Assembly: GCA_035630615.1 (NCBI GenBank)
Contig: DASQKI010000097.1
Location: 1 to 57,659 of the forward strand
DNA from: DATFRX01 sp035630615
GTDB lineage: Bacteria > Actinomycetota > Actinomycetes > Propionibacteriales > Nocardioidaceae
Reading direction: 5' to 3'
Length of the DNA stretch: 57,659 nucleotides
Shown here: positions 43,067-51,092 of the stretch, piece by piece
How positions within the stretch are numbered: the stretch's first letter is position 1
Layout: each line of letters opens with the position of its first letter
Translations under genes and position numbers: made by a program
Notes under the pieces: generated by a model
Databases searched by the model: none
Told to the model about the DNA's origin: nothing
What the model saw: only the letters and a program-made list of their open reading frames with translations

Positions 43067-43078
43067 ATCATACATGAC
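43067..43078 (-). promoter_or_regulatory. GTCATGTATGAT promoter/operator site
   Basis: One-mismatch copy of WTYATGYRTGAT with the dyad TCAT-GT-ATGA, on the minus strand about 50 bases before the Gfo pair. TATGAT is the candidate -10. The remaining 170 bases up to the GntR gene hold its promoter (a TAGAAT-like -10 near 43190) and nothing else recognisable. Confidence 0.6.
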
Positions 43079-43248
43079 CAAGACCTTCGAGCGCGGCAAA
43101 CGCCCTGCTCAGAGCGGTGACCCCCCGGCAGGAGCCGTGTGACATGTACCGCGGCGGTCTCCCGTACACCGTATGTCGGTCCTGGACCAGATAGAATGCG
43201 TCATGGAACGTGTCAAGTCTGCGATACGGTCGGAGGGAGGCGCTGACC

Positions 43249-43905
43249 GTGAGCCTGGCGATCGGAGCCGATGAACGCCGGACAGCCCACCAGTTGGTCC
43301 GAGACACACTGCGCCGCGCGATTCTCACCGGGCAGGTCGCCGGTGGGGAGCGACTGGTGCAGGCCGACCTGGCCCAGCAGATGCGGGTCAGCACGACGCC
43401 GGTACGAGAGGCCCTGCGAGATCTCGCGGCCGAAGGCCTGATCCGGCTGGACGCCCATCGCGGCGCCATCGTCCATAGCCCGACCCATGCCGAGGTCGAG
43501 GAGATCTACCGACTTCGCCAGCTGCTGGAGCCCGAGATCGTCGAGCTCGCGATCGCCCACATCACTGAGGACGACCTCACCGAGGCAGCCGCCATCCTCG
43601 ACGTGGCCGACTCCGAACAGGATCCGGTGACCTGGATCGATCTCAACCATCGCTTCCACCGGGTGTTCACCCAGGCGGCGAAATCCCCCCGGCTCGCGGC
43701 GATCGTCGAGTCGCTGCAAGACAGCGCGACGCTCTACATCCTGGTCGCGCTGACCCGAGGTACCCGAGGCTTCGCGGAAGCCAACGCCCAGCATCGACGG
43801 CTGCTCGAGGCGGTGCGAGGCGGCGACGCCGCGGCAGCCCGCTCGACCATCCTCGACCACATCCACAAGACCGTCGATAGCCAACCCGACCTCCCAGAGG
43901 ACTAA
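43249..43905 (+). CDS. GntR family regulator, FadR/FCD subfamily (copy 2)
   Basis: 218 residues from a GTG with GGAGGGAGG eight bases upstream. The HTH (LVQADLAQQMRVSTTPVREA) and the following EGLIRLDAHRGAIV are nearly the same as in the copy at 26.3 kb, and the FCD His pattern (NHRFHRVF, NAQHRRLL, LDHIHKTV) is retained; the linker and effector regions differ more. Thus one operator may serve two regulators with different effectors. Lies between the Gfo pair and the 2-hydroxyacid dehydrogenase operon, and there is a candidate operator on each side. Confidence 0.92.
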   Translation: MSLAIGADERRTAHQLVRDTLRRAILTGQVAGGERLVQADLAQQMRVSTTPVREALRDLAAEGLIRLDAHRGAIVHSPTHAEVEEIYRLRQLLEPEIVELAIAHITEDDLTEAAAILDVADSEQDPVTWIDLNHRFHRVFTQAAKSPRLAAIVESLQDSATLYILVALTRGTRGFAEANAQHRRLLEAVRGGDAAAARSTILDHIHKTVDSQPDLPED

Positions 43906-43922
43906 AAGACCTGCTACCGTAC

Positions 43923-43934
43923 ATCATGTACGAT
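43923..43934 (+). promoter_or_regulatory. ATCATGTACGAT promoter/operator site
   Basis: One-mismatch copy of the motif 33 bases before the 2-hydroxyacid dehydrogenase ATG, with TACGAT as possible -10. It separates the regulator gene from the five-gene operon it may control. Confidence 0.6.
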
Positions 43935-43966
43935 GCACGGTTTGCGCAGCAGGGACGGTGAGGCCG

Positions 43967-44911
43967 ATGGCCCGCTATCGGATCGTCGTCACCGACCAAG
44001 TCTTCCCTTCGGTCGATCTCGAGCGAGGGCTGCTCGCCGCGGCTGACGCCGACCTCGAGGTGGCGTCCGGTGATCGGGAGACCGTCCTGGCTCGCGCGGC
44101 CGACGCCGATGCGCTGCTCAACACGTACTTTCCAATCGACGCCGAGGCGATGAGCCGGCTCGAGCGGTGCCGGATCATCGCGCGCTACGGCATCGGCGTC
44201 GACAACATCGACCTCGACGCCGCCCGCGAGCGCGGTATCGCGGTGACCAACGTGCCCGACTATTGCGTCGAGGAGGTCGCCGCGCACGCGGTCGCGATGA
44301 CACTCGCGCTCTTGCGGCGGCTGCCCGACGGTGAGGCCGTCCTGCGGGGCGGCGGCTGGGGCATCGACAAGCTCCGACCCATCAAGCGGCTGTCCGACAC
44401 CACCATCGGCGTCGTCGGCCTCGGCCGGATCGGGCGCCGCGTCGCCGAGCTGATGGGCCCGTTCGGAGCTCAGCTCGTCGGCCATGATCCCTTCGTCACC
44501 GAGCTTGCGGGAGTCAAGGTCGTCGACCTCGACGAGCTGCTTTCGACGTCGGACGCGGTGACCCTGCATTGTCCGCTCCTGCCGCAGACGCGCGGGCTGA
44601 TCAACGCCGATCGGCTGGCCGCGATGGCGTCCGACGCCGTTCTGGTCAACACCTCGCGCGGCCCGCTGGTCGTGCTCGACGACCTGCTCGACGCGCTCCG
44701 CGACCGGAGTATTCGGGCGGCCGCACTCGACGTGTTCGAGACCGAGCCGGTCGACGCGGCGAAGCTCGACGGCGTATCCGGTCTGCTGGCGACACCGCAC
44801 ATGGCGTTCTACTCCGACGCCGCACTGGCGGAGTCGCAGACCAAGGCGGCCAATCAGATCATCAAAGTGCTCGGCGGCCAGACTCCGGACTACCAGGTGA
44901 ACGCCTCGTGA
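43967..44911 (+). CDS. D-2-hydroxyacid dehydrogenase (phosphoglycerate dehydrogenase-like)
   Basis: 314 residues. NAD motif GVVGLGRIGRRV, LVNTSRGPLVV, ALDVFETEPVD with the catalytic Glu, and LATPHMAFYS with the His. Start chosen as the ATG giving MARYRIVVTDQVF; a GTG nine bases earlier is possible. The stop overlaps the next GTG by four bases. First enzyme of a five-gene operon, probably interconverting a 2-hydroxyacid and 2-oxoacid. Confidence 0.9.
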   Translation: MARYRIVVTDQVFPSVDLERGLLAAADADLEVASGDRETVLARAADADALLNTYFPIDAEAMSRLERCRIIARYGIGVDNIDLDAARERGIAVTNVPDYCVEEVAAHAVAMTLALLRRLPDGEAVLRGGGWGIDKLRPIKRLSDTTIGVVGLGRIGRRVAELMGPFGAQLVGHDPFVTELAGVKVVDLDELLSTSDAVTLHCPLLPQTRGLINADRLAAMASDAVLVNTSRGPLVVLDDLLDALRDRSIRAAALDVFETEPVDAAKLDGVSGLLATPHMAFYSDAALAESQTKAANQIIKVLGGQTPDYQVNAS

Positions 44912-45957
44912 GCGCCGCCAGCATGCGTGCCGTTTTGCTGGCGGCCCCCGGCGAGATCGAGATCGTGACCCGTGACGTGCCGCAGCCGGGTCCGGGTGAG
45001 GTGATCGTTCACGTCGCCGCCACGTCGATCTGCGGCTCCGACCTCAGCGCCTATCGCGGCGTCCATCCCTGGATCAAGCCGCCGGCGATCCTCGGCCACG
45101 AGTGCGCCGGCACGGTCTCTAAGGTCGGTGCGGGGGTCGCGGACGGCATCGTGGGCACGCTGGTCTGCATCGAGCCGAACATCTGCTGCGGGACGTGCCG
45201 CTACTGCGTGGCCGGGCTGCCCAACATCTGTCCCAACTACCGCGTCCTCGGCGAGGCCGCCGACCTGCCCGGCGGGATGGCGGAGTACGTAGCGGTCCCG
45301 GCCGACCAGGTCTATCCGCTGCCGCCGACGCTCGCCGCCGAGGAGGGCGCCCTCGTCCAGCCGCTCGCGATCTCCTACGAAGGCGCCGTCGAACGCGGCC
45401 AGGTACGCGAAGGCGAGCGGGTCCTGATCGTGGGCGCCGGACCTATCGGCCTCGGTGCGATGCTGCACAGCCGAATCCGTGGTGCGAAGGTCCTCGTGAT
45501 CGACCTGGTCGACTATCGGCTCGCCAAGGCCCGCGACCTCGGCGCCGAACAGGTGCTGCGGGCCGACGCACCCGACCTCGAGGCCGCCGTGCTCGAGTGG
45601 TCCGGGGGCTACGGCGTCGACGTGGCGATCGAGGCGGTCGGCGGCGCCCAACACGCGACGGCGGCGACGGCCCAGCGGCTGACCGCGCCGCGGGGACGGA
45701 TCGTCATCCTCGGCTCGTTCGAGGACAGCAGCTTCCCGTTCCCGGTCGCCGAGGTGAAAAAGCGCGAGCAGACCGTGATCGGGTCCCACGGGCACCCGCG
45801 CACGTTCGCACCGGTCATCGACCGGATCGCCGACGGCTCGCTGCGGCCGCACGAGCTGATCACCCACACGGTCGGCATCGAGGACGTCCCCGAGGCGCTG
45901 CGCCTGATCGACGAGCGGGCCGACGAGGTCATGAAGGTCGTCATCAAGCAGTCCTGA
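44908..45957 (+). CDS. Zinc-dependent MDR-family dehydrogenase
   Basis: 349 residues from the GTG overlapping the previous stop (an ATG five codons later is possible). Catalytic Cys in SICGSDLS, GHE in ILGHECAG, structural-zinc loop CCGTCRYCVAGLPNIC and nucleotide motif GAGPIGLGAM. Similar to sorbitol/L-threonine dehydrogenases. Coupled to the 2-hydroxyacid dehydrogenase, so they may act on neighbouring carbons of one polyol acid. Confidence 0.9.
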   Translation: MSAASMRAVLLAAPGEIEIVTRDVPQPGPGEVIVHVAATSICGSDLSAYRGVHPWIKPPAILGHECAGTVSKVGAGVADGIVGTLVCIEPNICCGTCRYCVAGLPNICPNYRVLGEAADLPGGMAEYVAVPADQVYPLPPTLAAEEGALVQPLAISYEGAVERGQVREGERVLIVGAGPIGLGAMLHSRIRGAKVLVIDLVDYRLAKARDLGAEQVLRADAPDLEAAVLEWSGGYGVDVAIEAVGGAQHATAATAQRLTAPRGRIVILGSFEDSSFPFPVAEVKKREQTVIGSHGHPRTFAPVIDRIADGSLRPHELITHTVGIEDVPEALRLIDERADEVMKVVIKQS

Positions 45958-45985
45958 CTCCGGTCGGATCTATGTGGAGGCTGTC

Positions 45986-47128
45986 GTGGACCTGTCCCTG
46001 ACGTCGGAGCAGGCGGCCTTCCGCGACACGGTCCGGACGTTTTGCGACCGGGAGATCACGACCGAGTACGTCCGGGCCTGCGACCGCGACCATCGGCCGC
46101 CGACCGAGGCGTACCACGCAATGGCCAAGCAGGGCTGGCTCGGGCTCAACATCGCCGAGGCTCACGGTGGCTCCGGCGCCGGCGCGACCGAGGTCGCGAT
46201 CCTGCTCGAAGAGGTCGGCAAGAGCTTCCTCGACCTGGCCTTCTGGCTGTTTCGGGCGCTCACCTGGGGCGGCTACGCGATCGGCCGCGACGGCACGCCG
46301 GAGCAGCAAGCGCGCTTCCTGCCCCGCATCGCGGCCGGCGAGTGGTCGATCTGCTTCGCGCTGACCGAGCCGGGCTCCGGCTCCGACGCCGCGTCGATCA
46401 CGACGACGGCGGTCCGAGACGGCGACGACTACGTGATCAACGGGCAGAAGGTCTTTACGTCGGGCTTCAGAGTCAGCGACTACGTGCTGGTCGTGACGCG
46501 GACCAGCCGCGGCGACGACCGTCATCACGGGATCACCAACATCCTCGTCGACACGACGTCGCCGGGCCTCGAGGCGCGGCCCCTGGAGACGCTCGGACAT
46601 TGGCCGCTCGGCACGACGCTGCTGCAGTTCGACGACGTACGCGTGCCTGCGGTCAACGTCCTCGGCACGCCCGACGAGGGGTGGCGCGGCCTGACGGCGT
46701 ACCTCAACTACGAGCGGCTGTCCCTCGCGGCCGCCCGTACCGGCGCCGCCCAGTCCGCCCTGCGCGACGCCCTCGACTACGCCAAGACCCGCGAGCAGTT
46801 CGGCCGGCCGATCGGCAAGTTCCAGGCCGTCAGCCACAAGCTCGCCGACATGGCCGTCATGGTCGAGATCTCGAAGCTGCTGCTCCTGCAATACACCTGG
46901 AAGTTCGAGCAGGGCATCAGCACCGCGCGCGACGCGGCCGTCGTCAAGCTCTACACGTGCGAGGCCTACAAGCAGATCGCCGACCTCGGGTTGCAGGTGC
47001 TCGGTGGCTACGGCTACACGATGGAGTACGACCTGCAGCGACACTTCCGCGAGTCTCGGCTCGGCACGATCGGCGCTGGCACGTCGGAGATCCAGCGCAA
47101 CATCATCGCCAAGAGCATGGGGCTTTGA
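45986..47128 (+). CDS. Acyl-CoA dehydrogenase
   Basis: 380 residues from the GTG that follows GGAGG at five bases; the longer start at 45974 would bury that site. FAD-enzyme blocks: CFALTEPGSGSDAASI, YVINGQKVFTSG, REQFGRPIGKFQAV and GGYGYTMEYDLQR carrying a Glu near the catalytic position used by one ACAD branch, then the usual IGAGTSEIQRNIIAK. It introduces an alpha,beta double bond into an acyl-CoA. Directly upstream of a MaoC-type hydratase pair, the next step of beta-oxidation-like chemistry. Confidence 0.9.
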   Translation: MDLSLTSEQAAFRDTVRTFCDREITTEYVRACDRDHRPPTEAYHAMAKQGWLGLNIAEAHGGSGAGATEVAILLEEVGKSFLDLAFWLFRALTWGGYAIGRDGTPEQQARFLPRIAAGEWSICFALTEPGSGSDAASITTTAVRDGDDYVINGQKVFTSGFRVSDYVLVVTRTSRGDDRHHGITNILVDTTSPGLEARPLETLGHWPLGTTLLQFDDVRVPAVNVLGTPDEGWRGLTAYLNYERLSLAAARTGAAQSALRDALDYAKTREQFGRPIGKFQAVSHKLADMAVMVEISKLLLLQYTWKFEQGISTARDAAVVKLYTCEAYKQIADLGLQVLGGYGYTMEYDLQRHFRESRLGTIGAGTSEIQRNIIAKSMGL

Positions 47129-47132
47129 TCCG

Positions 47133-47621
47133 ATGGGGACGCTGCTCACCGACGCCACCCGGCAGTGGGCCGACCGCACGTACCCGGTGCATCGGGTCAC
47201 GGTCACCGTCGGCGACATCCGGCGGTTCGCCTACGCCACTGGCGAGACCGACCCGATCCACTTCGACCGTGCCGCCGCCCAGGCGGCCGGATTTCGCGAT
47301 GTCGTGGCGCCGCCGATGTTCTACGTGTTCCTGCGGGTCTTGCCCAACCACCTACGGCCGCGCTCGGAGCTCGAGCCGGACGGCAGTCCCAGCGAGGACA
47401 TCCCGCCGGTCGCGATCAAGGGCGCGATGGCCGGCGAGACCGAGCTCGACGTCCGCAGCTCGTTCGTCGCCGGGGACGAGGTCGACTGCCACAAGCGGCT
47501 GGTCGACCTGACCGAGAAGGAGGGCCACAGCGGGCCGTTGCTGTTTCTGACGTTCGAGCACCGCTACGACGTCGCCGGCGAGACCGTCGTACGCGAGCGC
47601 TTCACCCGGATCCTGAGGTAG
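47133..47621 (+). CDS. FAS1-like/MaoC N-terminal dehydratase-domain protein
   Basis: 162 residues, single hot-dog domain: RFAYATGETDPIHFD and the segment ATGETDP/GFRDVVAPPMFYVF typical of the MaoC-like N-terminal domain found in two-subunit enoyl-CoA hydratases and mesaconyl- or itaconyl-CoA hydratases. Four bases after the acyl-CoA dehydrogenase and two before a second hot-dog protein, with which it likely forms a heterodimer. Confidence 0.87.
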   Translation: MGTLLTDATRQWADRTYPVHRVTVTVGDIRRFAYATGETDPIHFDRAAAQAAGFRDVVAPPMFYVFLRVLPNHLRPRSELEPDGSPSEDIPPVAIKGAMAGETELDVRSSFVAGDEVDCHKRLVDLTEKEGHSGPLLFLTFEHRYDVAGETVVRERFTRILR

Positions 47622-47623
47622 CC

Positions 47624-48037
47624 ATGGCCGACGTACTCCCGGCCGAGGGCGACGAACTGGCCGAGCAGCTCCACACGCCGGACGCCGTCGACCTGTTTCA
47701 GTTCAGCGCCGCGATCTGGCTGACCCATCGGATCCACTACGACGGTGACTACACGACGGGCGTCGAAGGGCATGCGGGGCTGCCGGTGCACGGGCCGTTG
47801 CAGGCGGTCTATCTCGAGCAGCTGGCACGCCGCGACCTCGAGGCGCGGCTGGGGACGCGAGTACGGATCGCCCGGTTTCGATTCCGGCATGTGGCGCCGG
47901 CGTACGTCGGGCAGACGCTGACCTGTCGCGGTCGGGTGACGTCGGTCGAGGCCGACCGGGTGAACTGTGAGGTGTGGGCCGAGGTCGACGGCCAGAAGAC
48001 GACCGTGGGCGAGCTCGAGGCGGTCCCGGCCGGCTAA
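47624..48037 (+). CDS. MaoC-like hot-dog hydratase subunit
   Basis: 137 residues. LTHRIHYDGDYTT resembles the xxNxIHxDxxYA hydratase signature, and GLPVHGPLQAVYLEQL and FRFRHVAPAYVGQTLTCRG are typical of the second half of MaoC proteins. The usual catalytic Asp/His pair appears as HRIHYD. Expected to partner the preceding gene. Ends before a family A repeat. Confidence 0.85.
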   Translation: MADVLPAEGDELAEQLHTPDAVDLFQFSAAIWLTHRIHYDGDYTTGVEGHAGLPVHGPLQAVYLEQLARRDLEARLGTRVRIARFRFRHVAPAYVGQTLTCRGRVTSVEADRVNCEVWAEVDGQKTTVGELEAVPAG

Positions 48038-48044
48038 CCCTCCC

Positions 48045-48104
48045 CGCCGAGTGGCGCACGGTCGTCGCATTTCGGCCGTCGTGGCGACAACGGTGCGCCA
48101 CTCG
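48045..48104. repeat. Inverted repeat, family A
   Basis: Left arm 48048-48068 (CGAGTGGCGCACGGTCGTCG...) and right arm 48084-48104 pair over 21 bases with two mismatches. It is placed between convergent genes, like the copy at 36.0 kb. An 8-base unit (CGGACTCG) repeats three times just after it. Confidence 0.88.
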
Positions 48105-48139
48105 ACTCGCGGGCGCGGACTCGCGGACTCGCGGACTCG

Positions 48140-48583
48140 TCAGAGGCGGCGGAGGCTGCCGACGGCGTCGATGGCCTGCAAGGCACACTCCTCGTCGCGA
48201 TCCGAAGTGTCGCCGCTGATCCCGATCGCGCCGCGGACCCGATGGCCGGACACGTCACCGATCAGGACGCCGCCCGGCGCCGGGACGGCCCGGCCGCCCG
48301 TGACGCCGGTGAGGGCGCCCACGAACAGCGGTGCCAACTGGCCACGCGAGGCCAGCTCGCGGGTGTCGAACCCCATGCCGAGCGCGCCCCACGCCTTCGC
48401 GACCGCGATGTCGGGGCGTGCGATGCCCGAGCCGTCCTCGCGTTCCAACGCCACCAGATGCCCGCCGGGATCGAGGACGGCAATGGTCAACGGATCGCAC
48501 CCGATCTCGTCGCCGTAGTTTCGGGCCGCGGTGATGAGGGCGTCGGCTTCCCGGAGCGAGATGGGTTCACCGGTCATGGGCAT
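48140..48583 (-). CDS. GlcG/HbpS family protein
   Basis: 147 residues, DUF336-type fold: ISLREADALITAA, IAVLDPGGHLVALERED, IAVAKAWGALGMGFDTREL, VPAPGGVLI and GAIGISGDTSDRDEECA. Relatives bind haem or cofactors (HbpS) or lie in glycolate and diol operons (GlcG), usually without a defined reaction. Excellent GAGGAGG before the ATG. Its start overlaps the end of the CinA-like gene by 17 bases, so the two are coupled. Confidence 0.88.
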   Translation of the reverse strand: MPMTGEPISLREADALITAARNYGDEIGCDPLTIAVLDPGGHLVALEREDGSGIARPDIAVAKAWGALGMGFDTRELASRGQLAPLFVGALTGVTGGRAVPAPGGVLIGDVSGHRVRGAIGISGDTSDRDEECALQAIDAVGSLRRL

Positions 48584-49826
48584 GGTCTGCCTCCTCAGCA
48601 ATCGGTCCGAGCCATCGTCGCAGGGCTTCGAGGACGAATGCGGTGCCGCGAACCTGCACGATTTCTCGATCCCCGACGATATGGGCCTTCTCGCGATGCT
48701 GCCCCTCGCCCGGACCGGCGATGGCCCATGCCAGGGTCCCGGGCTCGCCGTCGGACGGGCCATCGCCAGGTGCCGTGCCAGTGACCGCAACGCCGATGTC
48801 GGCGCCGAACCGATGTCTGACGGCGACCGCGAGGCCCTCCACCGACTCTTCCTGGCCGTCCACGCCGAGCTCGCGAGCGGCGCCATCCCGATCGTGCGAC
48901 ACCAGTCCGCCTCGCAGCCGCCCGAAGGCGCCCGGTGCGACGGACAACGCGGCGCTGATCCGACCGGCGGTCACCGTCTCGACGAGGGCGAGGGTATGGC
49001 CGGTCGCTTGCAACCGATCGGCCACGAGCTCTTCGAGCCGGCGCCCATCCACGCTGGTCACGACATCGCCGAGCAGCGCTGATGCCTCCTCGAGTTCGGC
49101 GGTCGCACGCTCCCGGGCCGCCGTCGGGGTTGGGCCGATGGCCGTGATCCGTACTTGCACCTCGTCGGACCGCGCAAGATAGCCGACCTCGACGTCGTCG
49201 GACCCGTCGAGCCGGTCGGTCAGGGCGCGCAGCGTGTTGCCGATCCACGATTCGCCGGCGCCCGCGACATGCAGCGTGCGCGTCACCCGGGCGACTCCGT
49301 CGGAGCGGCGTACGAGATCGGGCAGGACGTCACGGTCGGCGATGCCTTGGTACTCCCACGGCACGCCGGGGACCGCATGCACGCGCACCGGCCGTCCGGA
49401 CCGCTCGGTGTCGACGACGAACCCGGCCGCCGAGCCGAGCGGCTGATGGACCTGGCCGCCTTCCGGAACGTCGGCCTGCGCAAGCGCCTCCGGGGGAACC
49501 GGCCGACCGAGTTTGGCGTAGACCTCGGTGAGGTGGTCCACGAGCTCGGACCGTCGCGCCAGAGCGACGCCAGCGAAGTCCGCGATGGCATAGCGGGTCA
49601 GGTCGTCGGACGTCGGGCCGAGGCCGCCGCCGACCACGATGACGTCGGCACGCTCGGCAAGCCACTCGAGGGCTTGGACGATCTCACGCCGATCGTCGCC
49701 GACCGCGAGGATCGCAATCATCCGGCAGCCGGTCTCGAGGACCCGACGGGCCAGCCAGGACGCGTTCGTGTCCGCGATCTCGCCGGAGACGAGCTCGGCT
49801 CCGACCGAGCAGATCGCGACTCTCAC
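48567..49826 (-). CDS. CinA-like protein with a degenerate C-terminal domain
   Basis: 419 residues from a GTG overlapping the Gfo stop. N-terminal MoCF/COG1058 domain (GAELVSGEIADTNASWLARR, VVGGGLGPTSDDLTRYAIA), which in relatives is an ADP-ribose pyrophosphatase. The C-terminal PncC/CinA domain is recognisable (FGRLRGGLVSHDRDGA, GVAVTGTAPGDG), but the nucleophile motif ESCTGG is ETVTAG and the Tyr/Lys of the catalytic centre are not kept, so NMN amidase activity is doubtful. Unusually for cinA, it sits inside a Gfo-GlcG catabolic unit. Confidence 0.85.
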   Translation of the reverse strand: MRVAICSVGAELVSGEIADTNASWLARRVLETGCRMIAILAVGDDRREIVQALEWLAERADVIVVGGGLGPTSDDLTRYAIADFAGVALARRSELVDHLTEVYAKLGRPVPPEALAQADVPEGGQVHQPLGSAAGFVVDTERSGRPVRVHAVPGVPWEYQGIADRDVLPDLVRRSDGVARVTRTLHVAGAGESWIGNTLRALTDRLDGSDDVEVGYLARSDEVQVRITAIGPTPTAARERATAELEEASALLGDVVTSVDGRRLEELVADRLQATGHTLALVETVTAGRISAALSVAPGAFGRLRGGLVSHDRDGAARELGVDGQEESVEGLAVAVRHRFGADIGVAVTGTAPGDGPSDGEPGTLAWAIAGPGEGQHREKAHIVGDREIVQVRGTAFVLEALRRWLGPIAEEADHAHDR

Positions 49827-50956
49827 CGGGCCAGGCCCGCCTTCAGCTCCTGGGGATCGGCGGGCACCGTGACCGGCTGTCCGAGCTTCGCCGACAGGTC
49901 GATCGCCATCGTGAGCAGCAGGTTGCGGTGGCCGTCCCGCGCCGTCGCGTGCTGGGTCGCGCGGCCGTTGACGAGCCGGCTGTACCAGCTGTCGGTCTCC
50001 TCGCGCATCGGACCCCACAGGCCGTACTGGCCGTAGTCGCCTGGCGGATAGCTCCCGACGAAGTCGACGTGTCGCGACTGCCCTGGCTCGAACCCCTTCG
50101 GCTGGTAACCCGGGCCCTGCGGATGCTCGGACGCGACGACGACATCGCGGTGAGTGTCCTCGATGTCGAGTACGCCGACCTCACCCACGACACCGATCTC
50201 GAGCCCGTACACGGCGCCGGGCCACACGATCGGCAGGGCCCAGCTGATCACCAGGTTCCAGAGCGTGCCATCGGCCAGGGTGATGATCGCGAGCGTGTTG
50301 TCCTTCGTGCCGAGCTCGCCGAGGACGCGATCGCCGGACCGGGCGTACACCTCGACCGGCTCCTTACCCTCGATGCCTTCGAGCATCCACAGGCACACGT
50401 CGAGACTGTGCGTGCCCGAAACGACCATCGGTGTCAGCGTCGCGCGTTGGTCGGTGCGTTCGAGCGTCGCCAGCGGCACCATCCGGTTCATGAACGCCCG
50501 GGCCACGACGGTCGTCACGTCGCCGATCGCACCGTCGCGGAGCCGCTGGCGGGCGGTGATGAACCGACGACGGAACCGCTGGGTATAGCCGACGACGGCA
50601 TCGATGTCGTGCTCCTCGATGGCCGCGAGCACGGTGGCGGACTCGACCGGGTCGGTCGCCAACGGCTTCTCGATGAACAGCCGGTGACCGTGCTCGACGG
50701 CGGCGAGGATCGGCTCGACGTGCCAGTTTTCGTCGGTCGCGACGACGACGGCGTCGACTTCCGGACGGGCGACCAGCTCGCGGAAGTCGGCCGACGTATA
50801 GTCCGCGTCGGTGTCGCCGGCGAGCTTCGCCATGACGTCGGGGTCGCGGTCGCAGAGACCGAGCCAGCCGATCGCCGGATGCTCCCGGGCCAGCTCGGCC
50901 CGCACCCGGCCGATCGTGCCGCAACCGATGACGGCCAGTCCGACCCTCTTGTCCAC
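49823..50956 (-). CDS. Gfo/Idh/MocA family oxidoreductase
   Basis: About 377 residues from a GTG eight bases after GAGGAG; an in-frame GTG at 50965 is an alternative start. Rossmann motif GLAVIGCGTIG, EKP motif in LFIEKPLATD, and catalytic-His region VSGTHSLDVCLWML. The C-terminal half is somewhat long with an insertion around HPQGPGYQPKGF. Coupled by overlap to the CinA-like gene and followed by GlcG. Likely oxidises a sugar-like substrate. Confidence 0.88.
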   Translation of the reverse strand: MDKRVGLAVIGCGTIGRVRAELAREHPAIGWLGLCDRDPDVMAKLAGDTDADYTSADFRELVARPEVDAVVVATDENWHVEPILAAVEHGHRLFIEKPLATDPVESATVLAAIEEHDIDAVVGYTQRFRRRFITARQRLRDGAIGDVTTVVARAFMNRMVPLATLERTDQRATLTPMVVSGTHSLDVCLWMLEGIEGKEPVEVYARSGDRVLGELGTKDNTLAIITLADGTLWNLVISWALPIVWPGAVYGLEIGVVGEVGVLDIEDTHRDVVVASEHPQGPGYQPKGFEPGQSRHVDFVGSYPPGDYGQYGLWGPMREETDSWYSRLVNGRATQHATARDGHRNLLLTMAIDLSAKLGQPVTVPADPQELKAGLAR

Positions 50957-50975
50957 GTCGCTCACTCCTCTAGCT

Positions 50976-51092
50976 GCTCGTCCGTGAGTTTTGATCCGGT
51001 CGTCCGTGAGTTTCGGCCCGGTCGTCCGTGAGTTTCATCCGCTCGCCGGGGTCGTTTCTCGCGGATCGCCGGTTCAAAACTCACGGACGAGC
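50976..51092. repeat. Family B repeat: 22-bp tandem units with a perfect 17-bp inverted copy
   Basis: Three 22-base units (50979-51000, 51001-51022, 51023-51044) share CGTCCGTGAGTTT. GCTCGTCCGTGAGTTTT at 50976-50992 pairs perfectly with 51076-51092. The core is the reverse complement of the AAACTCACGGACC core at 9.3 kb, and CGCGGATCG also recurs there in inverted form. The right arm extends 12 bases into the 3' end of the enolase-superfamily gene. Confidence 0.88.
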
